From: CAWJAP01 sp963834365
GTDB taxonomy: Bacteria > Acidobacteriota > Vicinamibacteria > Vicinamibacterales > Vicinamibacteraceae
Direction of reading: 5' to 3'
Length of the DNA stretch: 64,000 bases
Assembly (NCBI GenBank): GCA_963834365.1
Contig: CAWIBS010000033.1
Location: forward strand, 1 to 64,000
Made by a program: the position numbers and the translations under genes. Below the pieces are notes generated by a model that searched no databases, had not been told where the DNA came from, and saw nothing but the letters and a program-made list of their open reading frames with translations. Positions 1 to 11,144 of the stretch are shown in pieces. Numbering within the stretch: the first letter of the stretch is position 1; each line of letters begins with the position of its first letter.

Positions 1-1701
1 GAGACCGCCGCAGATCCCGCGACGATCTGATCGTCGCCGCTTCCGCCGATGACCTCCTCGACGTTTGCGATCACATCGTGGCCGGTCTCGTCGCCGTCGG
101 CAGTTCCGGTTCGCAGGTCAGCCACGACGCCCTGCGTGGTCGCGGAAAAATCCAGCGTGTCCCGCCCGGTGCCGCCATCGTAAGTGTCATCGGCTGCGTC
201 GGCTGCGGCCATGACATGGTCATCGCCAGCGCCACCGTGGACCGTATCCTGACCGGCTCCGTCTGACAGGACGTCGTTGCCGTCGTCCCCGAGCAGGTGA
301 TCGTTGCCGGCGGCCCCAATGATCACATCGTTCCCAACACCTCCGGCGAGGTCGTCGTTGCCATCGCCGCCATCGAGCGTGTCGTTGCCGCCCGCCCTGA
401 ACGGTATCGTCACCGGCGCCGGCCAGCAGAATATCCGCTCCCGCGCCGCCCGAGATGAAATCGTCGCCGTCCTCGCCCAGGATCGTGTCGTCGCCGTCCT
501 CGCCATACAAATGGTCGTTGCCGGATCCGCCGAACACGATGTCGTTGCCTGCGCCCGCGAACACCACGTCGTTGCCCGCTCCTGCGTAGACGATGTCGTT
601 GCCAGGCCCCGCAATGATGTGGTCGTCGCCGGCTCCTCCGATGATGATGTCGTTGCCTCCGCGGGCGTCGATGTTGTCGTCGCCGGCGCGACCGTCGATG
701 GTCTCGCCGCAATTCGTGCCGAGAAGGTTGTCGTCCCCGGCGGTCCCGATGATCGGCGGCGCCTCGATGACGCTGAAATAAGCTGTCTGCAGAACGGATG
801 CCGAGCCGTCGCTGATCGTATAGGTCAACGTGACCTCGCCGAGCATGCCCCGGTCGCGCTCGAACATCCAACCGCCGTCTTCGGTTCGTGTAAGCGTGCC
901 GGAGGTCGATGAGAGGCCCGTTATGCTCAGCCGGTCGCCGTCCGGGTCGGTGGCGCCGGCCAACAGGGCAGCCATGGAAATCATGAATACCTGGCAGCCG
1001 GCCAGGTCCTGCAAATGCACCGGTCCACTGGTCCGGGCGCTCGGTTGCGAACGGGATCCGAGGTGTGTCGAGGGCGGATCGGAGTTACGCGGGGTGACGG
1101 TTGGATCGGCGCTACGCGGCTACGGTCGGACGCGGCGCTACGCGGCTGCCTGTCGTCACTGCCGCCACCACCACCGCCGCCACCGCCGCCACCGCCGCCA
1201 CCGCCTCCACTGCTCCGGAGCTCGATGCGGTGGGCGGGCGATTGTCGTTACCCCGGAACGCGTCTCCGATCGGGCCGGTCGCGACACCTAGCGGAAGCGG
1301 CGCGCGCCGGTTCAATAGAACCAGGAGAACCGTCACGCCATCGCCGCTCTCCCGGAATAGGCCGGATCGGGACCACGTTGTCGGACGAATTGCGATTGCG
1401 GCCGTCGCCCGTGGCCACATCTTCCTCGGCCGCGTGCTTCGTCGGTTACCACGCCGACTTCGTCTCCGCTCGTGGCTCGCTTTGATCCGCATCGTCGTGC
1501 TTGCCGGCCTGTTGCGCTTCGCGGGCTTCCATCTTGACCGGCAGAAAGCTTTTCAGATACGCCGCGCACACCCGTCAGAAACAGCAGGAAAGCGAGAGGC
1601 ACGATGCTCCTCTTCTGTTGCTCCTTCTCGACATAGTCCTCGCGCGTCGGTTGCGACTGTTGCGATTGCGATGTTGGCTTGAGTGCTTTGGCGGTGATCA
1701 T
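1..1701 (-). CDS. Cadherin-like/RTX calcium-binding protein, partial at left edge, frameshifted
   Basis: Large secreted-type protein whose 3' end lies beyond the window. The N-terminus (MITAKALKPT...) has a charged stretch and then one hydrophobic segment (IVPLAFLLFLTG) at about residues 33-45, like a signal anchor. A low-complexity linker follows, including a glycine run coded by the repeat at 1165-1206. Next come a cadherin-like segment (ATDPDGDRLSITGLSS, about 960-890) and tandem RTX nonapeptides (GGxGNDxhx) from about 760 to the left edge. The start ATG at 1701 overlaps the stop of the upstream ABC transporter (ATGA), implying translational coupling and that this protein may be a substrate of that exporter. 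The reading frame changes near 1530, 1300, 1015 and 400, probably through sequencing indels. The family is clear; the individual substrate or adhesive role cannot be told. Confidence 0.65.
220..790 (-). repeat. RTX nonapeptide repeat array (second RTX protein)
   Basis: About 18 tandem copies of a 27-bp unit coding for GGxGxDxhx-type nonapeptides (examples GGAGDDHII, GAGNDVVFA, GEDGDDTIL) on the minus strand. Such units bind calcium and fold as a parallel beta-roll after type I secretion. The array continues in shifted frame to the left edge, where the text resembles a GxDTLDFSATTQGV element typical of RTX proteins. Confidence 0.8.
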
Positions 1702-3459
1702 GCTGGCCTCCTTACTTGCGTTTGGAGTTCGTCGACGGGTTCGGAAACCGGTCGCGCTGCCGGCTGCAGTGCCGGCGTCATGATGTCGTGCTTCTTGCCG
1801 AACGCGGTCATGCGGCCGTTCTGCACGATGGCGACGAGATCCACGGCGACGAGCGCGCTCGGCCGGTGCGCGATCACGATCGCGATGCCGCCCCGCGCGC
1901 TGATGCCCTCGATCGCCTGGGTGAGAGCCTCTTCTCCCTCGCCATCGAGGTTGGAATTGGGTTCGTCCATGACGACGACGAAAGGATTGCCGTAGAGCGC
2001 GCGCGCCAGCGCTATGCGCTGCCGCTGACCCGCCGACAAGGCCGCACCCTGCGGGCCGAGCTGGGTTCGGTATCCGTCCGGCATTCTCAGGATCATGTCG
2101 TGCACGCCGGCCGCCTTCGCCGCCTCGATAACCTTCCGGTAGTCCGGCTCAGGCTCGAAGCGGCAGATGTTCTCTTCGATCGTCGCATCCATCAGGCTGA
2201 CTTCTTGCGGGAGATAGCCGATATGCTGTCCGATCTCGTCCTCGCGCCATTGGGTCAGATCCGCGCCGTCCAGCCGGACGCTGCCGCGCAGCACCGGCCA
2301 GATGCCGGTAAGCGCGCGCACCATCGTCGTCTTTCCGCCGGCGCTGGGTCCGATGATGCCGAGCGCCTGGCCGGCCTCGAGCTCGAAGCCGACGTCGCTC
2401 AGGATGATCTGCCCGGAACCCGGCACCGCGACCGTGATCTTCTCCACGCTGAGACGCTTGCTGCGGCGCCGGCAACTTCATCGGCTGGTCGGCGGCGGCA
2501 AGCGCCACGACCGTGTCGCGAAGCCGCTGGTAGGCCATCCGCGCCGCGACGAACGATTTCCAGTTGCCGATCGCCAGATCCACCGGCGCCAGCGCGCGCG
2601 CGGAAGCCACCGAGCATGCGATGATGGCGCCGGCGGTGAGTTCGCCCTTGATCGTGAGATAGGCACCGAGACCAAGCACCGCCGACTGCAGCAGCATGCG
2701 AAGCACCCGCGACACCGCGGCGAATGTACCTGTGATGTCGTTCGCCTTGGTCTGAAGCTCCAGATGCTCGCGGTTGGCTTCGTTGAAGCGGCTCACGGCA
2801 CGGCCCGCAAAGCCCATGGCCTTGAGCACCTCCGCACTGCGCGCGTTGCTGTCGGCAATGGTATTGCGCGCCATCGCCGCCTTCCGGGTGGAAAGGCTGA
2901 GGCGTTTCGTCATGATTTCGCTGACGACGGTCAGAACCGTCAGCACGAACGCGCCCGCGAACGTCAGCGCGCCCAGCACCGGATGCAGGAAATAGATGAA
3001 CGCCAGATAGATCGGCATCCATGGCAGGTCGAACAGCGCCGCCGGCCCCTGGCTGCCGAGAAAGCCGCGGACCGTATCGACGTCCCGTCCACGTTCGAGG
3101 GCTTCGGAGGTCGAGAAACCGAAACGCGGCATGTCGATCGCCACGCGATGCGCCATCGGCGCCACCTTCTGGTCGAGCCGCGCGCCGACGCGCACCAGCA
3201 CCTGGGAGCGAATGACGTCGAAGCAGCCCTGGAAGAGATACAGGCCGATGACCAGGCTCGAAAGGACGAGAAGGGTCGGGATGCTGCCGCTGGTCAGCGC
3301 CCGGTCGTAGATCTGCATCATGTACAGCGATCCGGTCAACGCCAGCACGTTGATCATCCCGGAGATCAGAAACAGGAACAGCACGATGCCACGAAAACCG
3401 CGCGTGAGTTCCGCAAGGTTACGGCGCTTTGCGGGAGTTAGCTCTTTTGAATTGGCCAT
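1698..3459 (-). CDS. prtD: Type I secretion system permease/ATPase (PrtD family), one frameshift
   Basis: Inner-membrane ABC exporter expected to move RTX proteins through a type I secretion channel. The N-terminal half (MANSKELTPAKRRNLAEL...) holds the transmembrane domain with helices near residues 22-45, 55-75 and 130-185. The C-terminal half is the nucleotide-binding domain with Walker A GPSAGGKTT, signature LSAGQRQRIALARAL, Walker B VVVMDEP and an H-loop histidine in IVIAHRPSA. A 1-base deletion near 2461 breaks the frame between the two halves; restoring it gives about 587 residues, normal for PrtD/AprD. The gene lies 110 bp after the giant peroxidase and overlaps the next RTX gene by 4 bp, so exporter and cargo are co-transcribed. 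No HlyD-type adaptor or TolC gene is visible here. Confidence 0.88.
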
Positions 3460-3569
3460 GTGATGCGCCCAGTTGGAAACTGATAGCCGAAAGTGAAATG
3501 CGCGTAAGAAACAGACGAGAATGGACGGGAGGCAGAATTCGCATCTGCCTCCCGCAGTCGTTGCGGGCC

Positions 3570-6500
3570 TCAGAGACCGAGGTTCGCGTTGGTCAGATTG
3601 TGATGACCTGCGATCTCGATCGTGAAGTCGGCATCGGCGTTGCCGTCGATGTTGCCCTGGACGACGGTGAAGTCGCCGTCGCGCGCGTTCGAACGTCACT
3701 GCGAGCTGCCCCGCCGCGGTGAAGGCGCCGGTGACCAGCGTGAAGCTCTGGTCGCCGGCGGAACCCAGGTTGGCATCGATCGCCGTCAGATCGACGCGGT
3801 CGCCAGGCTCGAAAGTGAGAATGGTGTCGCCATCGGCTGCCGAAGCCGATGTGAACTTGTAGGTGTCGTTGCCGGCACCGCCGTTCATCACGTTCACCGC
3901 GTTGCTCGCGGTGATGGTGTCGTTGCCGGAGCCGGTATTGACGTTCTCGATTCCCCAGATCGTGTCGTTACCGGTCTGGGAGCTGGACGCGGTGCCGTTC
4001 GACAACGGGCCCGGATCCGAGGTTGACGGTGACGTTCGCGGTCGCCGCCGACATGTCGAGCGTGTCGATGCCGGCGCCGCCGCCGCCTTCGTCGCCGAAG
4101 TAGACGTCGTTGCCGTCGCCGACTTCGGCCACGATCAGGTCGTCGCCGGCGCCGCCGAACACCGTATCGTCGCCCGCTCCGGCGTTGATCAGGTCGTTGC
4201 CCTGATCGCCGAAGATGCGATCCGCTCCGGCATCGCCGTAAATGATGTCGTCGTCCGCCCCGGCGAGCACCTGGTCGTCGCCTGCTCCGGCGAAGATCAC
4301 GTCCCGGCCGCTGCCGCCGCTGACGAAATCGCCGCCTTCTCCGGCCGAGATCGCATCGGCACCGGCATTGCCCATGGCGACGTCGTCTCCCGCAAAGGCG
4401 ATGATGTTGTCGTCGCCGGCCGTTCCCATCAGCACGTCCGCCTGAGGCGTTCCGGTTCTTCACCGCGCCGGCCGTCGGCGGCGGTGGTCTCGTCATCCTC
4501 GTCACGCCGATCTGCGGCATGCCGTCGGCGCCGTAGAAGGTGATCGAGTGGGTACCGTTGGTCATGGTGCTCACACCATTCGCATTGGTGGTCGTGGATG
4601 TAGTCTGCGGCCGTCGTCGCCATCGGGCAGCTCGATCACATCCTGGGGACGCAGAGTCCCGATGATGGTGTCGTTGCCGCCGTTGGACCTGAAGACGATG
4701 CGGTGGGCCGAAGTCGAGCGACGAGATGTCGATCGTGTCGTCGCCGGCGTCGCCGTCGATCGTGATGGTGTTGAGGGTAGGCTGGTCGGCGAGAAGTCGC
4801 CGATCACCTGGATGGTGTCGCCAGTTGCCTGGTGCCGCCGCCGGGTGGTCCGGGTTGTTGCCGTTGTTGGCGGTGGTGTTGAGCGTGTTGACGGATTTCC
4901 TCGATATTGTCGAGTTCCGCGATGATCGTCGTGGTCAGGCCAGACCGTACGGGTGATGACGATCTCGGTGTTGCGCCCTGGACAGGAACGCCCGCCGCGA
5001 TGGTACCTCCCGCCCTTGCGTAGATCCGGAACGTTTCTGCAGCGGCGTCTCCCGGTCAGCACGAAGGTGTCGGTGCCGACCGTTCGCCGTCGACGATGTC
5101 GAAGCCATCGGTGTCACCCGTAGCTTGGCGTTCCAGATGACCGTATCGTTGCCGGTACCGGCGATGATGATGTCGTCGCCGGTGCCGCCGCGATCGTGTC
5201 GCCGCCGTCGCCGGCGTCGATGTTGTCGTTGCCGCCGCCGGCGTTGATCGTGTCGACCCCGCCGCCGGACAGGATGATGTCGTTGCCGCCACTACGATTG
5301 ACCGTGTCGGCCGTCGTGCCGAGGACGATAGAGGTTGGCACGCCGGTGCCAGTGAAGGTCGTCGCGGTGATGCGGTCGATCGGTGACCAAAGCTGTATCG
5401 GTCGCGTCCGGCACCCGAGCCGTCATTGGCGGTGTAGGTGAACGAGCCGTCGGATGTTGCGTTGTCAGCGACTGTGATTGACACCGTGCCCCGAGCACGG
5501 CGGACTACAGGTTGCGTCACAGGTGTGTGACCACCGCAGGTCGAGCTCGTTGCCGTCGGTCGATCCGTGTCGTTCGCCAGCAGCAGCCGATTGCGGGGAT
5601 TGCAGAAGACATTGTGCGGCGACGTTGCTGATCACCGTGTCGGTTACTGGCGTCCGGCGTGTCGTTGCCTGGCGTGACATTTACCGTAGTGGTTGCACGG
5701 ATCACTCTCGCCGCAACCCGTCGTTGACGGTCACCTGGATAATCGCGTCGGCAGGGTCCTTGGGTTCTGCGAGTTACTGTCGAACGTCACTTGCGATATC
5801 GCCGTGCGGTAGGCCGCAAGGCTCGCGCGTGCCAGTCAGGTTGAGCGTGATCACCCGTCAACGGATGTGTCGGTCGACTGCCGAGATGCCGGCCGGCAGC
5901 GTGCCGACGATGATCAAAGTCGTCGTCGGGCTGTGCATTGGTCAGCACGATCTTGGCCGAGAGCGCAGTGTCGTTGCCGTCATCGGTGATCGTTCGGCCG
6001 GGCTGGATGATCGGATCGCGCCGGTGGCGTTTTCGGTGTACGAGGTCGTATGAGTTCAGGCCGTCGGCCGGGCGCCGGGACCGTGAACTCGATAGAGACG
6101 CTCGTCGATGTCTACGACGTCGGCCGTAGTGTTACCGCCAGCCTCCAGCGCTCGCAAGGACGACGCAACAAAGCGGATTCGCCGAGAGTGGCGGTGAACG
6201 GTCCCACGACGCCAAGACAGTACGTGTAGTGTTGCCCGTATCGTATCGATCGTGGTCGATGGTTGCTCAGCCGTTGATAGCCGTTGGAAGAGAACTGAAC
6301 TCAGAGACTGCCGATGCCATCTGCCATCGCAGGCTCGTGCTCGCTTGACCGCAGTGGACGGTGAGCGCGGCGCCCGTCGGCGCCGGCGAGCGTTGAACGG
6401 TAGCGCGTGATGGTTGGCCCCGTCTCCCGGTATCGAAGCGCAGGTTGCCGCCGGTGATCCTGCGATCTGGCCAGCAGCATTGAGTGGCACTGCCTGTCGT

Positions 6501-9500
6501 CTACTGGTCTCGGTCCGAGGCCGTCCGCCAGGTCGTCACGCCATTGGTGCCGTTGTAGGCGTGTCAGGCTGAAACGTGTCGGGATACGTGCCGCCGAGCG
6601 TCGAAAGCGTGCAGGTGCCACGACCGGTTTGATCAGAGAAACGTCGACAATTCCGAGAAGCGAAGCGGTCTCGACATTACGGACGCGATCGATGCCGTCG
6701 GTCGTCGAGGCCGTCGGTGACCGTGACATGCGCCACGGTCGATGGTCCCGTCGGCATTGGAGGCGATGTCGTATAGTTCGCCCGAGACTCGCAGAACACA
6801 GCGCACGATCGACATCGGCGATCCCGTCGCTGTCCGGCTGGTCGTTGCTGTTGCGGATCGTCGCGGACGATCCCGAGCTGGCCAGGATTGATCGATGCCG
6901 TCGAACATGCTGGCGGCCAGCGTGGTCATGCTGTTGTGCAGCGCGATCGGCGCGCCGGTGTGGTTGCGATCGCCGGCTGCGAACACGCCGATCTGTACGT
7001 CGAGCCACTTGTCGCCATCGATGATGTCGTCGCCGCCAGGCCCATGATGAGGTCGCTGCCGTCGCCGCCGAGGATGATGTCGCCGCCGACGAAGGAGGTA
7101 ACGCCGGCGCCGAGCACCGCCTGCAGGCCGTTGATCAGGGCGATGCCCTCGGCGTCCAGCGCGCTGCCGAGGTAGCCCGTCGAGCCGCCTGGGCGAGCGG
7201 CAGCGCGATCTGCGGCCATCGTCGTCGGTGCCAGTCAGAACGTCGTTGAAGCGCGTGCCGGACAGGCCTTCGACCGATTCAAATTCGTCGAGCGCCGCGT
7301 TCTGCGGCAAGCGTCGGGGCTTCGTCGAAGATGATCGGGATGGACAGGTCGGCATTCACGCCGGACTGTTGTCCTTGTAGGTCGCCCAGTCGAAGCCGGA
7401 CATGCCCGCCATCTTGCCGCGGCCGGGGCTGCCGACCATGATGTCGTCGCCGCCTTCGCCGATGAACTCATCGAAGCCGCCGTCGCCGAGGAACACGTCG
7501 TTGCCCGTCGATGCCGTCGCGGGCGAAGATTTCGTCGAAGTTGTCGCCGGGGGCGCCGTCGAAAGTGCCGGTCTCGATCCAGTCGTTGCCTTCGTTGCCG
7601 AGGATGCGCTCGGCGTTCTTGTTGCCGTAGGATGAAGTCGTTGCCTTTGCCGCCGAACACTTCCGAGCCCATGTCGGTGCCGAGGAAGATGAAGTCCTGG
7701 CCGGCGCCGCCCATGACCAGATCGAGGCCGGGGCCGGCATGGACGACGTCGTTGCCGTCGCCGGCCTTGATGTTGTCGTCGCCGCCAGAGTCCGTGATGA
7801 TGTCGTCGCCGTCGCCGCCATTGATGATGTCGTTGCCGAAGCCGCCTTCGAGCCTGTCGTTGCCGCCATCGCCAAAGAGCGTGTCGTCGCCGATGCTGGC
7901 GATCAGGATATCGTTGCCCTCGGTGCCGCCCAGCACGACATGGTCGTCGCCGGTATAGCGCAGGTAGTTGGTGTCCGCGCCCGGCGGTGGCCGGATTGTT
8001 GCGGATGACCAGCGGGGTGAGATGCAGCCGATGGATCGTGCCGAGATTGTCGGCGGCTTCGTTGATCGGTGTTCGATCGTCAGCAGGATGCCGTCGCCGT
8101 CGCAGATCGTTGAACTGCTGTATTGCCTGGTCGGTCGACCTCCAGGATCAGGCCGGGGGTCGAGAACACGTCCGACGGCAGGTGGGTCGCGTCGGTGTTG
8201 CGCATGATCAGCGCGGCAAAGGAATTGCCCTCCATTTCGCCGAAGAGATGCAGGCCGTCGAGCCGCTGCAGGTAGTAGAAGCGGTCGCCGTTCTGCAGCT
8301 TCTCCATCTGCGTCTCGAAGACGAAGTTGAAGGTCGAGCCCAGCATGCCGCCGAAGGGCATGATCTCTTCGGCAAGGCCGCCGATCCAGAGATCGACGTT
8401 CTCGAGGCCGCCAAGCGTCGCCGCCGTCGCATAGGCGCCGGTGCGCGTTGAGGAAGTCGATCGGCGTCGGCAGGCACCGTCAAGGCCGCCGACCGAACGA
8501 TGCCGCGTGATGATGGTCAGGGCGGCGTCGCGCTTGCCCTCGATCGTCGTCTGGCCGGTGATCAGCGCATGCGTGCCATAGGCCGCGATGAAGTTGATGA
8601 TCGAGGCTTCGTGTCTTGAGGTGGCCGGCGAAGTCGACCCAGCTCTCATAGGGCTTGAGGTGGACGTCCTCGTTGGTCGCCTCGTAGAATCGCGCCGCGC
8701 GGCGTTCAGCGACGGCACGCCGGTGTCGCGGCCGCGCGCCAGGTTGATGGTCGCGAGGTCGAGCGGCAGACCCAGCAGGTTGTTGCGCAGCGCGCTGGTC
8801 ACGAACTCGTCGATCTGGTTGCCGACCTGCCGGGTCATGCCGCGGATGATGGCGCCGGCCGCGATGTCGGCGTCGATCGACGGCAGTCGGTGCCGTTAGT
8901 CGTCGAACGCGAGCGGATTGAGGAAGCCCTCGATCAGGCCGATGTGGTCGTCGGTGAAGTTCGGATCGAAGCGGTCGATCGATCTCGGTCAGCATCGAGT
9001 GGCCGAAGCGATAGACCACGTGGGCGAACTCGGCGACGATATCGACGGATCGATGGTGATGTCGAAGCCGTCGGGGACCAGGAAGACGTTGATGTTGGGC
9101 TGGATCTTGCGGGCGAATTCCTCGAACACGAGGTGCTGGTACTGCATCTCGGTGCCGAACTTCGCCGCCTGGAACAGGCGCTCGCCATCCCAGACCAGCG
9201 CCGGTCGAGTCGCCGGCACGTCGGCGACGTCGACGGTCAGCCATTCGTTCAGGAACGCCGATCGGCTTCTGCCTGACGTCGCTGCCGTCGGCAAGCATTG
9301 CTGCGGCGTCGTCGAGCGCCACACTGCCTTGGTGTGCTCGACCAGCCGGTTGTGCTCGGCATGGAAGACATGGTGGACGGCGGTCAGGCCGATGTTCTCG
9401 TTGGCGCGGCCGTCGCCGGCGATGAAGTGGGCGTCGAGCAACTCGTTGTCGTATTGCGCACGCGGTCGTTGCCGGGATTGCCAAGCCCGATTTCGATGTC

Positions 9501-10520
9501 GCCATCGGCGAGGCCGGTCGGCACGGCGTCGTGGGCGATGTCGGCCAGGAAGGCATGGCCGGTGCGGATGGCGCCGTCGGTCGAGACGATCGCCGAGCCG
9601 CCGATTGCCGCACGGATCGACGACTATCGTCTGCCGTGTTCGGAATGCCGTCGGCGTCCGACGCCGGTGATCAATCTGCGGCATAGCCATTGGCGCCGCG
9701 GGATGAAGTTGCCATATGCATCGGTCCGCAAGCAGCGGGACACTTGCCGACGTCGGATCGGTCAGCTGGATTCCGAGCATAGGCCGCGGCCTGCGCCTTG
9801 ACTTCGGCCCAGGTCGCCATGCCGCCGTTGGCGCCCTCGATCAGCTTGCCGGTCGCGACCGGGTCGCCCGCTCGCGTTCAGCACATACTGCGCGCAGGAA
9901 CACCTGGTGCGAGGAATGCGAGGTGTAGGTCTGGTTCTGGTCGACGAAGGACGTCGTCGTGTTGACCGGCCGGATATCGTCGGCGGTGCCCATGACGCCA
10001 TCGGGCCGGCAGCGACGGTGGCGCGGGTCAGCACCATGAAGTTGGTCGGGCTGCCCGTCGACGTACAGCGGATCGTCGGGCTGCAGCGGAATGAAGACGG
10101 TGCCGCTGCCGCCCTTGTTGACGAGGTCGAGGCCGTGATCGAAGAACTGGCCGAACAGGGTGAACCAGGAGTTGAACGGGGCGGACAGGCCTTCGTCCGG
10201 CGCGATATTCGGTATCGAGACGTTGGATCCTTCCAGAACGACGCCATAGGCTGGAGCAGCGCCATGAGCGGCCCATCGACAAGAGCGAGAGCTGCCTGTG
10301 CATCCACGACGTCTTGTTGCGCGGCCGCCGCTGCCGCCTGAAGCGCTGCGTTGCCGGGACTAGCCGCCGCTGCGGCCGACGCGTTGGCAAAGGCTGGCTC
10401 GGCATCTCCGAGGTCGTCGAACAGCGGGCGGAGAGGTGCGCAGGCAGCCGATATCTGGCTGTCACAGTCATTTGGGTTTCGGGCGTGACAGTGCCAGCAC
10501 GCTGCAGGGCCGTCAGGATG
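3570..10520 (-). CDS. Giant RTX heme peroxidase (animal peroxidase type), heavily frameshifted, 5' end lost
   Basis: One very long coding region of about 2,300 residues. Fragments in order: an N-terminal helical stretch rich in alanine; the peroxidase fold start (PDEGLSAPFNSWF, FDHGLDLVNKGG pieces near 10,200-10,080); the distal segment HVFHAEHNRLVEH near 9,350; the region YRFGHSMLTE near 9,010; and LINLARGRDTGVPSLN near 8,740. Then come RTX repeats (7,930-7,640), a region with VGVFAAGDRNHTGAPI (about 6,990), immunoglobulin-like segments, more RTX repeats (5,320-5,180 and 4,435-4,030) and the end NLTNANLGL followed by TGA at 3570. Secreted RTX-tailed peroxidases of this kind occur beside type I exporters in Bradyrhizobium-like bacteria. 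Frame changes occur roughly every 100-200 bp between 4.4 and 7.3 kb, which points to poor consensus rather than gene decay. The natural start is missing because of the join near 10.5 kb. Confidence 0.75.
4030..4435 (-). repeat. C-terminal RTX nonapeptide array of the giant peroxidase
   Basis: An uninterrupted block of about 13 nonapeptides (GTAGDDNII, GNAGADAIS, GAGDDQVLA, GDQGNDLIN, GAGDDTVFG). It is followed by GIDTLDMSAATANVTVNLG and then the NTGSGNDTI repeat, the usual ending of RTX proteins before the uncleaved type I secretion signal. Confidence 0.85.
7235..7936 (-). repeat. Internal RTX nonapeptide array after the peroxidase domain
   Basis: Tandem calcium-binding units starting LGGTEGNDILIASIGDDTL and continuing GDGGNDRLE, GGFGNDIIN, GGDGDDIIT, GGDDNIKAG, GDGNDVVHA, GGAGQDFIF, GGKGNDFIL. 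The frame then shifts near 7,635 and 7,515. The array separates the peroxidase fold from the downstream beta-rich part. Confidence 0.8.
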
Positions 10521-10580
10521 GCCGATGGATGCCATGCCCCCTGCAGGCGCCGCAGCCGTTCGATGCGGCGTGCCCCGGAT
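10480..10580. other. Junction between two unrelated genes (probable chimera or recombination breakpoint)
   Basis: Reading the minus strand from 10,903 the sequence codes for the N-terminal part of an ImuA/RecA-like protein, up to LDLTRVLWIRG near 10,560. Immediately afterwards the text becomes the alanine-rich N-terminal region of the RTX heme peroxidase (QDVVDAQAALALVDGPLMA by 10,310). The two families are not known to be fused, and neither gene has its own proper boundary here. Error density and intergenic repeat content also change across this point. Confidence 0.65.
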
Positions 10581-10903
10581 CCACAGCACGCGGGTCAGAT
10601 CGAGGCCCAGTTCCGACGCCGGGCGTGGGTCGAACGTGTCGAGAGCGTCCACGAGCGCGACGAGTTGACCGCGCGCAGTAGCCGCCGTGAGCGACCCCCA
10701 CAGCACCGCCGTTCGACCCGATGACACCGGGCCGACAATCTGGACATCTCGCCACAAGGCCAGCCCCCGGCCATCCGATCGTCGAGCGGCCCGAGCCCCG
10801 TGGACTCGACGCGCAGGTCCGCCGCTCGCGCATCGGCTGGCAGCAGCGTGACGTCGAGCTTGCGCGCTTTCAGCAGTGATTCAATCCGGGCCCGCGCCAC
10901 CAT
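10560..10903 (-). pseudogene. ImuA/RecA-like protein, 5' fragment cut at the junction
   Basis: Start ATG at 10903 (MVARARIESLLKARKLDVTL). After a frame change near 10,745 the text continues QIVGPVSSGRTAVLWGSL, a P-loop-like segment, then VALVDALDTFDPRPASELGLDLTRVLWIRG. This resembles the RecA-like ImuA proteins that accompany ImuB and DnaE2 in SOS mutagenesis cassettes. Only about the first 110 residues are present; family members have more than 200. The truncation coincides with the join to the peroxidase gene, so it is more likely an assembly or rearrangement effect than gradual decay. Neighbouring imuB/dnaE2 would be expected to the left but are absent. Confidence 0.6.
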
Positions 10904-10967
10904 TTTCGCCTTTTGTTCGCTAACGAAGATAGCGCAAGGCGGAGGGGGGATCAAGGGGGTTCCCCGA

Positions 10968-11144
10968 CAGGCTACGGGCTACAGGCTACGGCTACGGGCC
11001 GGGTCTTTGGGTCCTTTGGTCGCTGGTCGTTGGTCGGTCTTCAGTCTTCGGTCGTGGTCGGTCTTCGGTCTTCGGTCTTCGTCTTTGGTCTTCGGTCTTG
11101 GTCGTTCGTCGCTGGTAGTTGGTCAGTTGGTCGCTGGTCGAGGG
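10968..11144. repeat. Heptanucleotide degenerate tandem array
   Basis: Units of mostly 7 bp (GGCTACG, TCTTCGG, TCTTTGG, TCGCTGG, TCGTTGG, TAGTTGG) run through nearly the whole gap between the ImuA-like fragment and the dehydratase gene. No conserved coding potential is seen. Confidence 0.8.

Noticed and set aside
304..912. Plus-strand ORFs of valine/alanine pattern opposite RTX arrays
   Set aside because: Shadow translations of 27-bp RTX repeats; similar shadows at 3,863, 7,632 and 7,739 were dropped for the same reason.
1165..1206. Poly-proline plus-strand ORF
   Set aside because: It is the complement of a glycine-rich linker in the minus-strand RTX protein.
11041..11130. Heptamer array as a CRISPR array
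   Set aside because: No constant-length repeats with unique spacers and no cas genes; units drift continuously at 7-bp period.
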